Shown here one piece after another: positions 34,509 through 45,100 of a stretch of 64,000 bases of DNA. Within the stretch, counting starts at the first letter, position 1. Each line of letters opens with the position of its first letter. The notes under the pieces are model-generated. The model was not told the origin of the DNA and did no database searches. It saw only the letters and a program-made list of their open reading frames with translations. Location: assembly GCF_900170035.1 (NCBI RefSeq), contig NZ_LT828541.1, forward strand, positions 282,555-346,554, read 5' to 3'. Both the position numbers and the translations under genes were made by a program. Origin of the DNA: Desulfamplus magnetovallimortis (GTDB lineage Bacteria > Desulfobacterota > Desulfobacteria > Desulfobacterales > Desulfobacteraceae).

Positions 34509-36470
34509 TTAACTTTCAAGCAAAATTGCTTCACCGGTTGTTTCAGTGCCATATCCCCCAAGTTCTCCTACCCTTTTTTTAAAATCATTTGTTTTTATGG
34601 TCTCAAGAAGCACCTGAATCTTTTCAGTATGAAAAAATCTGTCAGGAATAACAAGGTCATATGATTCTGTAAACACAGGAATAAAATCTAAAGAAAGTGC
34701 CTTTGCAGCAGCATAAATGCCCATTCCTGCATCTGCCCTTCCGGAAAGCACTGCAACAGCAACTGACATGTGGGTGTACTCCTCATTTTCATAGCCCCTT
34801 ATATCAGCAGGTGTCATGCCAAGCTCTTTGAGTTTGTAATCCAGAAGAACCCTTGTTCCGGCTCCTCCCTGGCGATTGATAAAAACAAGCTCTTTTTTCT
34901 TTAAATCATCAAGGCCCTTTATCTTTTCAGGATTGCCTCCGGCCACAATCAATCCTTGCTCCCTCATAACAAGATTAACAAGCCAGACTCTCTCCCCGGG
35001 CAGATATTTTTTTATGTATGAGATATTGTAGGAGCCATCTTCAGGATCCAGAAGGTGGGAACCTGCAACATGACACGTTTTTTTTCTTATTGCCATAAGG
35101 CCCCCCATACTGCCAACATGGCTTGACGAGATAGTGACTCCAGGACGGGTTCGGCATATCTGATCAGCGAGAAGATCAAGGGTATTGTCATGAGAACCTG
35201 TAATAACAACAGTATCCTCAATGGCAGCAAGGGGGCGGATCAACTCTGCTTTCACAATTTCTTTTTCAGCAATCCCCTCTACATGTGGCGGAATCCTTAT
35301 TATTCCGTCTGCCTCAGTCAATGTTGTGATGCTGCCAGCTCCCCTTGGCAACTGTGAAGCCATGAACCTGCCGTCAACAGAACCTATTTTAACCCGCAAA
35401 AACTCCTCAACACCAAGTTTTGAGGCAATCTTTCTGGCAGGCACAACATCAATTGTCTCCCTCTGTTTTGCAGCAGGATTAAGGCCATGCATCTTTAAAA
35501 GAAGAGGGCCTGCAAACTGTTCAAATGCCACAACCGCAGAGACCGGATATCCTGGAATCCCAAACACTGGTTTTTCATTAACCTTACCAAATAAAAGGGG
35601 TTTGCCGGGCATCATGGTAACCCCGTGGACAAAGACCTCTCCAAGGCTATCAATGACAGGTTTTGCATAATCCTTTGAACCTGCAGAAGATCCTCCTATA
35701 ATAAAGACCATATCATAAGAGGATAAAGTGGCTTCCCTTACAGCATCCATGATTATTTCTATCTCATCATGAATAATTGCGTGGCTCTCAAAAGATGCAC
35801 CATATTCCACGCATAAAGCCCCCAGAACCCATGAGTTTGAGTCAATGACATCTCCTGGTTTAAGTCCATTATCATTGGCATACTGCCATGATTTCAATTC
35901 TGAACCAGTTGGAATGATGAGTACTTTAGGCTTTTTTTTAACACTTACACGAAACACTCCACCTGCAATCAATGCCCCCAAACTGTAAGATGTAATCTTG
36001 TGTCCCCTGGGAAAGATAAGTTCTGTGGCCACAATATCCTCACCCATTTTGCGGACATTCTGCCATGGAAATGCAGGAGAATTGATTTCAATAGATGAAC
36101 CATTAGATGAACCATTTTTCACTGAATCAATGACATTAAGATGCTCAATCATAATAACGGCATTGGTGCCTTCGGGCATGACATGGCCTGTATTGATCCA
36201 GAAGGCATCTTTTCCAGACACAAGAATTTTTGGTTCATCATCAGATGCCCCAAAGGAAAGCTTTGCATCAAGGGCAATACCGTCCATTGCAGCAGCATGG
36301 TAGTTAGGAGCTGAAAGTGCAGCCACAGCAGGCTCCGCAAGAATCCGGCCAAGAGCATCCACTGAGTCAATATCTTCTGCACCTGACTCATCAGCGCCTG
36401 GAAACTGATCAAACATTATCTGCCTTGCAGCTTCAATGCTTTTCATATTCAGATATACATTTCGTTTCAT
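34509..36470 (-). CDS. MoeA fused to a periplasmic-binding-protein-like domain
   Basis: 653 residues. Residues 1-415 are MoeA-like (NYHAAAMDGIALDA, IIGGSSAGSKDYA, PGKPLLFGKVNEKPVFGIPG). The C-terminal 225 residues are a LysR/ModA-like substrate-binding fold (VVITGSHDNTLDLLADQI, GSMGGLMAIR, NRQGGAGTRVLLDY, GRADAGMGIYAAA). This COG0303-COG1910 fusion is known in archaea and anaerobic bacteria, and probably couples molybdate or tungstate recognition to insertion into molybdopterin. It lies 55 bases after a second, conventional moeA, so two insertases may serve different metals or enzymes. Confidence 0.9.
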   Translation of the reverse strand: MKRNVYLNMKSIEAARQIMFDQFPGADESGAEDIDSVDALGRILAEPAVAALSAPNYHAAAMDGIALDAKLSFGASDDEPKILVSGKDAFWINTGHVMPEGTNAVIMIEHLNVIDSVKNGSSNGSSIEINSPAFPWQNVRKMGEDIVATELIFPRGHKITSYSLGALIAGGVFRVSVKKKPKVLIIPTGSELKSWQYANDNGLKPGDVIDSNSWVLGALCVEYGASFESHAIIHDEIEIIMDAVREATLSSYDMVFIIGGSSAGSKDYAKPVIDSLGEVFVHGVTMMPGKPLLFGKVNEKPVFGIPGYPVSAVVAFEQFAGPLLLKMHGLNPAAKQRETIDVVPARKIASKLGVEEFLRVKIGSVDGRFMASQLPRGAGSITTLTEADGIIRIPPHVEGIAEKEIVKAELIRPLAAIEDTVVITGSHDNTLDLLADQICRTRPGVTISSSHVGSMGGLMAIRKKTCHVAGSHLLDPEDGSYNISYIKKYLPGERVWLVNLVMREQGLIVAGGNPEKIKGLDDLKKKELVFINRQGGAGTRVLLDYKLKELGMTPADIRGYENEEYTHMSVAVAVLSGRADAGMGIYAAAKALSLDFIPVFTESYDLVIPDRFFHTEKIQVLLETIKTNDFKKRVGELGGYGTETTGEAILLES

Positions 36471-36525
36471 GTTATTTCCATAAATTGCAACTTAACAAAG
36501 TAGAATTACTCAAAATCAAAAAAAA

Positions 36526-38025
36526 TCAAACAGGAGTAACCATCACAATATCACCCTTTTCAATGCCCTCAACATTTTCAGGAACCTCCAGGAGGCCATC
36601 TGCCATTACCATGGTTCTTATCAATCCTGACTTTCCAAGTATGGGGACAGCAAGTATTCCGGGGTTATTTCCATCTTCCCTGACAAGCTTTACGCGTATA
36701 TAGTCGGTTCTGCCCTGGGCAGATGCAACATTTCTTGTCAATTTTGCAGGAATTTTTATGCCTGAAAATACACAATTGGTAATCCCCCTGAGATTTCTTA
36801 AAAAAGGAAGCACCACAACTCTGAATACAACCATGGCAGACACAACATGACCAGGCAGTCCCCACACAGCTTTTACATGATTCTCTCCTGATATGTTCTC
36901 TCCTGATCTGCTTCCTGCAAGTATGGTTGGTTTTCCAGGGCTTATGGAGATACCATGCACCATAATTTCTGTGGCATCAAGGGATGAAAGCACATCAACG
37001 GTAAAATCCCTTGAACCAACGGAACTTCCCCCTGATATCAATACCATGTCTGTCTGCTCAATTGCTCTTTTGCAGATATCGAAAAGTTCGTTTTGGTTGT
37101 CTCTTACAATACCAAACATCACAGGCACTGCTCCTGCTTCCTTTACAAGGGAAGCAAGTGTGTGAGAGTTTACATCCCTTACCTTGCCGGGAGTCAGAGG
37201 AGAAGAGAGCGGCACAATTTCATCCCCTGTGGAGATTATCCCCACCTTAGGAAGCCTGTAAACCTCAAGTTGAAATATTCCAAGTGCTGCTGCAAGACCT
37301 GCCTCCTGGGAACGTAGAACTGTCCCTTTATGGAGCACAACCTCGCCTTTTTTAAAATCCTCATCTTTTTCAATTACATTCTGCAAGGGAGCCACACTTT
37401 TATAGACTTCAATGCTCCCTCGTCCAGCAAGCGAATCCTGCACATTTTCCCTATGATCAGGCTTTTTTTTATGATCAACCACTGCCGTATCATCAACAAT
37501 TGAGGTATGATCAACCATCGCCGTATCATCAACAATTGAGGTATGATCAACCACTGCTGTACCATCAACAATTGAGGTATGATCAACCACTGCTGTATCA
37601 TCAACAATTGAGGTATAATCAACCACCCCTGTATCATCAACCATTGAGATATGCTCAACCAGCTCCGTGTGCTCAACCATTACAACACTGTCAGCCCCCG
37701 GAGGCAACATGCCGCCGGTGGCAATTTTTCCTGCCTCTCCAGGTCCTACGGAAAAATCAGGCACACCTCCCATGGCAACGGCACCAACCACATCAAGCCA
37801 TGCAGGAGTTGATTCAGATGCACCGAATGTTGAAGCAGAACAAACAGCATAACCATCCATGGTAGATCTCCTGAAACCCGGAAGATCATGAGCGGCACAG
37901 ATATCAACAGCAAGCACCCTTGAAAGAGCTTCAGACACGGAAACAATCTCTGTACCCACAACAGAAAATTCAGATACCAGGGAGATCACCTGCTCAAGGG
38001 ATTTTACCTTGAAAAAATGGCTCAT
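36526..38025 (-). CDS. moeA: Molybdopterin molybdenumtransferase MoeA with a tandem-repeat insertion
   Basis: 499 residues, against about 400-410 in typical MoeA. It catalyses metal insertion into adenylated molybdopterin. Family motifs are intact: [60 protein letters not shown] and [14 protein letters not shown]. Directly after VVMVEHTE lies an insertion of five 12-residue units of the form [12 protein letters not shown] followed by a charged linker, after which the fold resumes ([15 protein letters not shown]). The insertion sits in a surface loop. The start overlaps the dapL stop by four bases. Confidence 0.93.
   Translation of the reverse strand: MSHFFKVKSLEQVISLVSEFSVVGTEIVSVSEALSRVLAVDICAAHDLPGFRRSTMDGYAVCSASTFGASESTPAWLDVVGAVAMGGVPDFSVGPGEAGKIATGGMLPPGADSVVMVEHTELVEHISMVDDTGVVDYTSIVDDTAVVDHTSIVDGTAVVDHTSIVDDTAMVDHTSIVDDTAVVDHKKKPDHRENVQDSLAGRGSIEVYKSVAPLQNVIEKDEDFKKGEVVLHKGTVLRSQEAGLAAALGIFQLEVYRLPKVGIISTGDEIVPLSSPLTPGKVRDVNSHTLASLVKEAGAVPVMFGIVRDNQNELFDICKRAIEQTDMVLISGGSSVGSRDFTVDVLSSLDATEIMVHGISISPGKPTILAGSRSGENISGENHVKAVWGLPGHVVSAMVVFRVVVLPFLRNLRGITNCVFSGIKIPAKLTRNVASAQGRTDYIRVKLVREDGNNPGILAVPILGKSGLIRTMVMADGLLEVPENVEGIEKGDIVMVTPV
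37472..37682 (-). repeat. In-frame 36-bp minisatellite inside moeA
   Basis: Nearly six tandem copies of a 36-bp unit beginning TGATCAACCACTGCTGTATC on the plus strand. Units start at 37472, 37508, 37544, 37580, 37616 and, partial and diverged, 37652. Because 36 is a multiple of three, copy changes keep the reading frame and add 12 residues each. Confidence 0.95.
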
Positions 38026-39254
38026 TTCAGGGCATCTCCCATGCGCTCCATTGCCTTTTCAACATTTTCACGGCTGTTAAATGCACTGATACGGATATAG
38101 CCCTGACCACACTTTCCAAAACCTGCGCCTGGTGTGCAGACAACCCCTGCTTTTGTGAGCAAAAGATCAAAAAACTCCCAGGAGTCCCTCCCCTTACCAT
38201 CTATCCAGATATAGGGTGAATTGTCTCCGCCAACAAGATCAAAGCCAAGATCAGTCATGGCCATGCGGACAAGTTCAGCGTTTTTAAGGTAATATGAAAC
38301 AAGGGCATTTGTCTGAATGCGTCCCTCTTCGGAATATATTGCTTCAGCAGCCTTTTGAACAGGATATGATACTCCATTAAACTTTGTACTTTGCCGCCGG
38401 TTCCACAGGGGATGTAGCATTGTTTCATCTCCATTTTCATCATAAACCCTGCACTCCTTAGGGACAACAGTATATCCGCATCTGGTTCCTGTAAAACCTG
38501 CTGTTTTTGAAAAACTTCTGAACTCAACAGCCACCTCCCTTGCCCCTTCAATTTCGTAGATGGAGCGGGGAATATCAGAATCTCTTACAAATGCCTCATA
38601 GGCTGCATCAAAAAGAATCAATGCACTGTTTTCCTTTGCATAATCCACCCACTGCTTCAAGCCGTCCTTTGTAATGGTTGTACCGGTTGGATTATTAGGA
38701 AAACACAAATATATAAGATCAATAGATTCATTTTTATCAGGAAGAGCAGGAAGAAAATTATTCTCCTTTTTGCACTCAAGGTATTTTATCCCCTCATAGC
38801 GGCCATCAATGAACTCACCGGTTCTTCCTGCCATTACATTGGTGTCAAGATAGACAGGATAAACAGGATCAGGAATGGCAATGTTTATATCCTGGGCAAA
38901 AAGCTCCTGAAAATTACCTGTATCACATTTTGCCCCATCACTTACAAAAATTTCATCTGGTGCAACATCTGCCCCTTTTTCCTGAAAATCCACGGCTGCA
39001 ATCTTCTCTCTTAAAAATGCATATCCCTGTTCAGGGCCATAACCTCTGAATGTATCCTCCGAGGCCATCTCTGAAACACCGTTCTGGAATCCTCTGATAC
39101 AGGCATCAGGCAATGGTTTTGTGACATCTCCAATGCCAAGCCGGATAATATCAGCTCCGGGATTTTCTTCCTGATACTTTGCAACTCTCTTGGCGATATC
39201 TGAAAAAAGGTATGATGCCTTCAATTTTGTGTAATTCTGATTAATTCTTATCAT
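38022..39254 (-). CDS. dapL: LL-diaminopimelate aminotransferase
   Basis: 410 residues, the standard DapL length. It converts tetrahydrodipicolinate directly to LL-diaminopimelate in lysine and peptidoglycan synthesis. Typical features are [11 protein letters not shown] near the N-terminus, [43 protein letters not shown], the PLP lysine in [15 protein letters not shown] and [16 protein letters not shown] at the end. It begins an operon with moeA and the MoeA fusion, a metabolically odd grouping, joined by a four-base overlap. Confidence 0.96.
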   Translation of the reverse strand: MIRINQNYTKLKASYLFSDIAKRVAKYQEENPGADIIRLGIGDVTKPLPDACIRGFQNGVSEMASEDTFRGYGPEQGYAFLREKIAAVDFQEKGADVAPDEIFVSDGAKCDTGNFQELFAQDINIAIPDPVYPVYLDTNVMAGRTGEFIDGRYEGIKYLECKKENNFLPALPDKNESIDLIYLCFPNNPTGTTITKDGLKQWVDYAKENSALILFDAAYEAFVRDSDIPRSIYEIEGAREVAVEFRSFSKTAGFTGTRCGYTVVPKECRVYDENGDETMLHPLWNRRQSTKFNGVSYPVQKAAEAIYSEEGRIQTNALVSYYLKNAELVRMAMTDLGFDLVGGDNSPYIWIDGKGRDSWEFFDLLLTKAGVVCTPGAGFGKCGQGYIRISAFNSRENVEKAMERMGDALK

Positions 39255-39425
39255 TAAAACTCCTTTATTTTTTAATCAATACTAAATAATATATTTTCAA
39301 TTTATATAGTATTCCAGATAATTAAATTGATAATGGAAAAGTCTAACTATCTGTTATCTGGATTAATTTTTTTACCCCAAAAAAAAATGTTTTTTCTGGA
39401 AAGCTATAGATTGTTATGACAATAT

Positions 39426-40937
39426 TTATGGCAATGGCTGTGCCCCCGGCTTAAGGTATGACGGAAGCTGATCATAAACATCCACCGGATTCTGAATTGT
39501 TCTGAAAGTATCTGGTCTGAGTGAGCTGTCAAGGGAGCTTTCTCCAAGATCAACAGGTGACACAGCATGATCAAGTGTATTACCCTTACTATCTGTAAAA
39601 GGTAGAACAAGGGGGCCTCTGCCCTCCAGAACATATGCCATCTGTCCGTTCATAAGATAAATAATGCTTCCTGTGGGATATATTCCTGTACTTTTTACAA
39701 AGGCATGAAGAATAAACTGAAGCATATTATCCTTTCCTGCATATTTCCTGAATATATCGGTAACAGCGCCTATTGGATTATATGCCTCTTTATAGCACTG
39801 TTTGGATATCATTGCGTCATATATATCAGCAAGTTTACACATTTTAACATAAAGAGGTATCTCGGCAGGGGTTATCTCACCAGGATAACAGCGTTTTTCA
39901 CCGGTAAAAAGAGCAGCATGATGATATTTGACAATATTCTTTATAACTGTATTTTTCAATCCGTTCTTTTCAATGATCGCCGCTCCCATGACATATGAGT
40001 GCCTTCTTATCATGTCAAACTCCATTGCTGTGAGTCTGCCTTTTTTATATAGCACCGCTTCAGGGATAAGTACTTTACCTATATCATGAAGAAAAAAACC
40101 CATTGCAATATCTTCAATATCATCTTTAAGGTAACATCGATATGGTAGATCATCAGAAGCGGGAAGCATGCTGCTGACAGAAGAAGATGGGTTTGCAGGA
40201 AAAGCCGTTGCAATATGACGGTTTACAACATTGCTGAAGCTTGTGTTAAACCTGTATAGAATTGCACAGCCTATGGCACAAACATTGACACAATGGCTTA
40301 AAAGATAGTCGTCGTATTTAAAAAGATCCCGGCTCAGGTATGCAAAGGGATTTTCAGATCTCTTGCATAATGCCACAAGATCAGAGACACTTTTCTGTAC
40401 ATCATCATACTCGAACCGCCCCCCTGTCTTCCTGATATCATCCATTACTTTTCCTGCCTGGCTCTTGGCAGTATCATATTTCTCAGCAGCCACCTTTTTA
40501 AAGGATGATATCTCCTTGAGCCTCCGTTCTAACTCTCCTGGATGGGAGACACCAGCGGCTGCTGCATCAGAGGCTTTTGCACCGTTAGCTGGAGAATCAG
40601 AGGAATTCACTGCGGAATCATTTAATAGCCTCCGGTCAGAAGCTCCGGAATTCCGGGAAGAGTCCTGCTCAGAAGGAGTTTGTGAGGAAGGGTGGTCAAG
40701 TTTCAGGTAGTTGCCGTCAGCATCCCATATTCCCCCATAGTTCTCAGGGTTCAAGGGAAGTGTCCTCACGCCCTGTGCCTTGATAATCTCCAGGGTTTTT
40801 ACCTGGGATACAACAATATCCCTTTCAAGAAGCAGCACACCACTGTCATTGTAAACATCAATGCCTGTCTTGACCTTGCCACCATTTCTGACAATTTCAA
40901 TCAGGTCGTCAATATTTATTTTTGATTCAATCATCAA
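39426..40937 (-). CDS. Degenerate HD-GYP-domain protein
   Basis: 503 residues. The N-terminal part resembles the DUF3391-like regulatory segment of HD-GYP proteins (NDSGVLLLERDIVVS). A serine/alanine-rich linker follows at about residues 82-125, then a coiled stretch and an HD-GYP core at about 190-440. The HD pair (FFLHDIGKVLIPEAVLYKKG) and the following helix histidines (IRRHSYVMGAAII, KYHHAALFTG) are present. The GYP motif is altered: HHExxDGxGYP is replaced by HHAALFTGEKRCYP. Partial phosphodiesterase activity or a c-di-GMP-binding role is therefore equally possible. It follows rsmA by six bases. Confidence 0.85.
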   Translation of the reverse strand: MMIESKINIDDLIEIVRNGGKVKTGIDVYNDSGVLLLERDIVVSQVKTLEIIKAQGVRTLPLNPENYGGIWDADGNYLKLDHPSSQTPSEQDSSRNSGASDRRLLNDSAVNSSDSPANGAKASDAAAAGVSHPGELERRLKEISSFKKVAAEKYDTAKSQAGKVMDDIRKTGGRFEYDDVQKSVSDLVALCKRSENPFAYLSRDLFKYDDYLLSHCVNVCAIGCAILYRFNTSFSNVVNRHIATAFPANPSSSVSSMLPASDDLPYRCYLKDDIEDIAMGFFLHDIGKVLIPEAVLYKKGRLTAMEFDMIRRHSYVMGAAIIEKNGLKNTVIKNIVKYHHAALFTGEKRCYPGEITPAEIPLYVKMCKLADIYDAMISKQCYKEAYNPIGAVTDIFRKYAGKDNMLQFILHAFVKSTGIYPTGSIIYLMNGQMAYVLEGRGPLVLPFTDSKGNTLDHAVSPVDLGESSLDSSLRPDTFRTIQNPVDVYDQLPSYLKPGAQPLP

Positions 40938-40943
40938 AATCCT

Positions 40944-41807
40944 TTATGAATTGTCTTTAAAAGCTGCCCTCAATGGATAAAGTGCCTCGCAAAGCATTTT
41001 GAATTCATCCACAGTTAAAGTTTCGGCCCTTCTTGAAGGGTCAATATTGGCTTCATTAAGCCCTTTTTCCACGTTTTCCCTGCTAATGGCAAGTTCTTCT
41101 CCTGTGAGGGAATTTTTCAATGTTTTACGCCTTTTGGAAAAAGCTGCCTTTATAACCTTAAAGAGGAATACCTCTTTATCATAGGAGATCTCCTGCCTGT
41201 CAAAAAAATCAACTTCAATAACAGTTGACTCCACATCCGGCTTTGGAAAAAAAAGAGAAGAGCTGACACCGGTCAGAATTTTCACCGTGGAACAATACTG
41301 CATAACAGCGGAGAGCCGTCCATATGTCCTGCTACCAGGAGGGGCGCATATTCTTTCCGCCAGCTCCTTCTGGAACATCAATACAGCCCTTGAGACATAA
41401 CTTCTGTTCTCCACAAGTTTAAACAAAACCTGAGAAGATATATTATAAGGCAGATTACCAAGTACAACAAGCTTGTTTTCAGGCGAGGCAACAGTATCAA
41501 TATTAAATCTGAATATATCTTGATTGAGCACCTCCACATTGGATACATCTGCTGCTGCAAGCTCATTTTTCAGGTGCTGTATAAGCCTGTGATCTTTCTC
41601 AACTGCATAGATCTTTTTTGCCTTTTCAGCCAGATGAACTGTCAATGCCCCAAGCCCCGGGCCTATTTCCAGAACCACATCATCTGAAGATATGCGGGCA
41701 ACAGCTACTATATGTTTTGCCATGTTGGGATCAGCAAGGAAATTCTGTCCAAGTTCCTTTTTTGCAAAAAGCTGGAAAGCTTTTAAAATTGTACCGGGGT
41801 ATGTCAT
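40944..41807 (-). CDS. rsmA: 16S rRNA dimethyladenosine transferase
   Basis: 287 residues from the ATG at 41807 (MTYPGTILKAFQ); an in-frame TTG is five codons upstream. KsgA/RsmA dimethylates two adjacent adenines near the 3' end of 16S rRNA. Motifs are LGQNFLADPNMAKHIV, the SAM site VLEIGPGLGALTVHLA, and the catalytic NLPYNISSQVLF. FSKRRKTLKNSL and DPSRRAETLTVDEF close the family pattern. It is co-transcribed with the HD-GYP-like gene. Confidence 0.95.
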   Translation of the reverse strand: MTYPGTILKAFQLFAKKELGQNFLADPNMAKHIVAVARISSDDVVLEIGPGLGALTVHLAEKAKKIYAVEKDHRLIQHLKNELAAADVSNVEVLNQDIFRFNIDTVASPENKLVVLGNLPYNISSQVLFKLVENRSYVSRAVLMFQKELAERICAPPGSRTYGRLSAVMQYCSTVKILTGVSSSLFFPKPDVESTVIEVDFFDRQEISYDKEVFLFKVIKAAFSKRRKTLKNSLTGEELAISRENVEKGLNEANIDPSRRAETLTVDEFKMLCEALYPLRAAFKDNS

Positions 41808-41833
41808 TTTTTTCCATTCCAATTTTTTTTCTT

Positions 41834-41880
41834 ATAACGTACATGGCTCTGCTCACAGCCACAACCGAATAAATGAAAGC
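41834..41880 (+). repeat. Repeat family B, truncated copy
   Basis: ATAACGTACATGGCTCTGCT...CAGCCACAACCGAATAAATGAAAGC is the first half of the family B unit, placed just upstream of rsmA. The gap to 42140 also has a lone ATTTTCACGGTAAGAAA (42071-42087) like the end of family C. Confidence 0.65.
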
Positions 41881-42140
41881 AATGATTAAATCTGAATCTG
41901 TTGAAGTGTTCAATGAAACGCAACAGTAATTGTAATCTTTTTTAATTGATTCTCCCAATTATTTCCTTTAAAGGTTATAAAGAGTTAACGGTTTGTGTCA
42001 ACATGAATTATACTAAACCTTCATGGCTGACTTAAGGCAGCAACTAACTTTAAAAAGCAAATAAATGTATTTTCACGGTAAGAAATCAACAACCCACAGA
42101 TGAATTTCAACATAATCAGAGAGACATATAAAGGTGAAAT

Positions 42141-45100
42141 GTGGAATCAATAAAAAATGAAACAAACGGGAATCACAATCATCCTGAAAGCACTCAAAAC
42201 GCTCAAACATCTTCCTCATCAAAAGAGCCTGAAAGTTCTTTCTCCTCCTCTGCTTCTTCGGACAAAAACCTGCATCAGTTCAAGGCAGGAGATGAGATAG
42301 CCGGGTACAGACTTTTACGCATTGAAGCACTTGAGGAGATAAACTCAACGCTATATCAACTTGAACATATCAATACCCATGCAAGGCATATTCACATAGC
42401 TAATGATGATCGGGAAAACACATTCGGAGTGACATTCAGGACAGTACCCACTGATTCCACCGGCGTTGCCCACATTCTTGAGCATACCGTTCTTTGCGGC
42501 TCGGAAAAATATGATGTAAGGGATCCATTCTTCTCAATGCTTAAGCGAAGCCTCTCAACATTCATGAACGCCCTTACCGCATCGGACTGGACAATGTACC
42601 CCTTTTCAACGCAAAATGAAAAGGATTTTTACAACCTCATGGACGTTTACCTTGATGCCGCTTTCTTTCCCCGGCTTGACGCCTTAAGCTTCAAACAGGA
42701 AGGGCATCGTATGGAGACAGTTGTCAACGATAATGGAGAAAAAGAGCTTATTTACAAGGGCGTTGTCTATAACGAAATGAAAGGTGCCATGTCTTCCCCA
42801 AGTCAGGTAATGGGCAGAGCACTTATGGCGGCACTCTATCCTGACACAACATACAGCTTTAACTCCGGCGGAGAACCTTCAAACATACCTTCTCTTACCC
42901 ACAGCGAGCTAAAGGCTTTTCACGCAAGATACTACCATCCATCCAATGCTTTTTTTTACACATATGGCTCTCTTCCCATGGTAAGACACCTTGAATTCAT
43001 AGATAAAAAAGTTCTTAAACGCTTCAAGGCAATTGCCCCAGGCTCAGAAGTAGCTTCCCAGCCAAGATGGAAGACACCTAAAACCATCACTGTACCCTAC
43101 CCTCTTTCAAAGGATGAAAATCCTGAAAAAAAATACCAGGCCTGTGTTGCATGGCTTACAGATGACATACAAGATGCTTTTGGCATGCTTGTACTTGGAG
43201 TCCTTGATCATATTCTTCTTGGCAATGCAGCTTCTCCGTTAAGAAAAAAACTGATTGATTCTCAGCTTGGCTCCGCTCTGAGTGATGCATCAGGGTTTGA
43301 TCCTGACATGCGGGATACCATGTTTGCATGTGGCCTGAAAGAGATTGCCAAAAAAGATGTCAGCAAAGTTGAAAAAATAATTTTTGACACACTTGAAGAG
43401 CTCTGCGCCAACGGAATTGACCAAAGGCTTCTTGAATCTGCCATTCATCAGATTGAATTTCACAAAAAGGAGATTACAAATAATCCTCATCCATTTGGCA
43501 TAAAACTTCTACTCTCCATTGCAGGGACATGGATACATGAAGGAGATCCTGTCTCATGCTTCAATATTGATGATGATATTGAAAGACTCAGAAAAGAAAC
43601 TGCCAAAGGCGGTTTTCTGGAACAAAAACTCAGGGAGTATTTCATTGACAATCCCCACAGGGTGCTTTTTATCCTTGAGCCTGATCAAAATATGGAAGAG
43701 ATTGAAAACAAAAGGATTAAAAATGAGCTTGAAGATAAGCTCTCTTCCACGTCACCTGAAGAACTGGCTATAATTGACAGGGATGCTGAAACACTTGCTG
43801 CACTGCAGGAAGCAAAGGAAAATGTCGATGTGCTTCCAACCCTTGAACTTGCAGATGTAAAACCTGACATTGAAACAGTCAAGGCTGATTCCATTGAAAA
43901 TGTAAAAGTATCAACATGTTACAACAAGGCAACTTCCGGCATCCTCTATTTTACATGCCCAACAGGACTTGCGGTTCCTTCCCATGCTGATAAAGCTTTT
44001 GTATCTTCAGCCTCATCTTCTTCTGAGTCTGCTGCTTCGTCAAGCTCCACCCATAGTTCTTCTGGTTCTGCTTCTACTTTAAGCTCCCCACATAGCTCTT
44101 CTGGTTCTGCTTCTACTTTAAGCTCCCCACATAGCTCTTCTGGTTCCGCTTCTACGTTAAACGCCCCACATAGCTCTTCTGGTTCTGCTTCTACGTTAAG
44201 CGCCTCCCATAGATCTTCTGACTCCTCTGTACCTTGCACCTTCCCCGGGCCTGACAGCTCAAGATTTCTTTCAAATGAACAGATGAGTCTAATTCCCTTT
44301 TTCTGTCGTGCTTTTTCAGGAACAGGAAGTGCAGTAAGAGACTATGCAGAGATGGCAGAACTTATGGATCTTTACACCGGCGGCATCGGAATTTCTCCAT
44401 ATTCAGGTACAGGCTTTAATGGCAACAATACATATGTTTCTTTTTTGTCTTTACAGGGCAAGGCTTTGACCAGAAACATAAACCATATGTTTGACATCAT
44501 AAAGGAGCTTGTCTGCCAGTACAGCTTCAAGGATATGGTACGCCTGAAAAGCCTGCTTCTACAGTACAGAGCAGGCCTTGAATCCTCCATTGTATCCAAT
44601 GGCCACAGATATGCCATATCCCTTGCTGCACGCAACCTTACCCACACTTCAGGAATATCAGAGATGTGGCACGGAATATCCCAGTTCCGTTTTATACGTG
44701 AACTTACAGAAAAATCAGGGATTGTAAATTTCAGCCCACGGGAAGCAGCTCTTATGTTAAATGGAAGCACATTACCCTCAAGTAAAAGCCGTGCAACCTC
44801 CAATGAAAACAGTTCACCCTCAAACAGTTATCCTTTAACTTCTGAATCTGAAAATATAAGTGGTGATTCTGACAGTTCAAATAGAAACAGAGGAGATGAA
44901 CTTGAAAGACTCTCTTCTGATCTTTCAGCCATTGCGAGCAAGCTTTTCATGAAGGGTAATATGAAACCCGCAATTGCAGGAGAAAAGAGCGCCCTTATTG
45001 AAGCTGACCGCAACATAAATGCCATGCTTAACACATTACCAGCCATTGAAGGAAATGACTTCAGACATGCGGCTGCTTCTGTTTCAGGACATTTACCCTT

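Noticed and set aside
37374-37865. Long plus- and minus-strand frames with repeated residues over moeA
   Set aside because: They are frame shadows of the 36-bp minisatellite, which stays open in several frames because its unit is a multiple of three.
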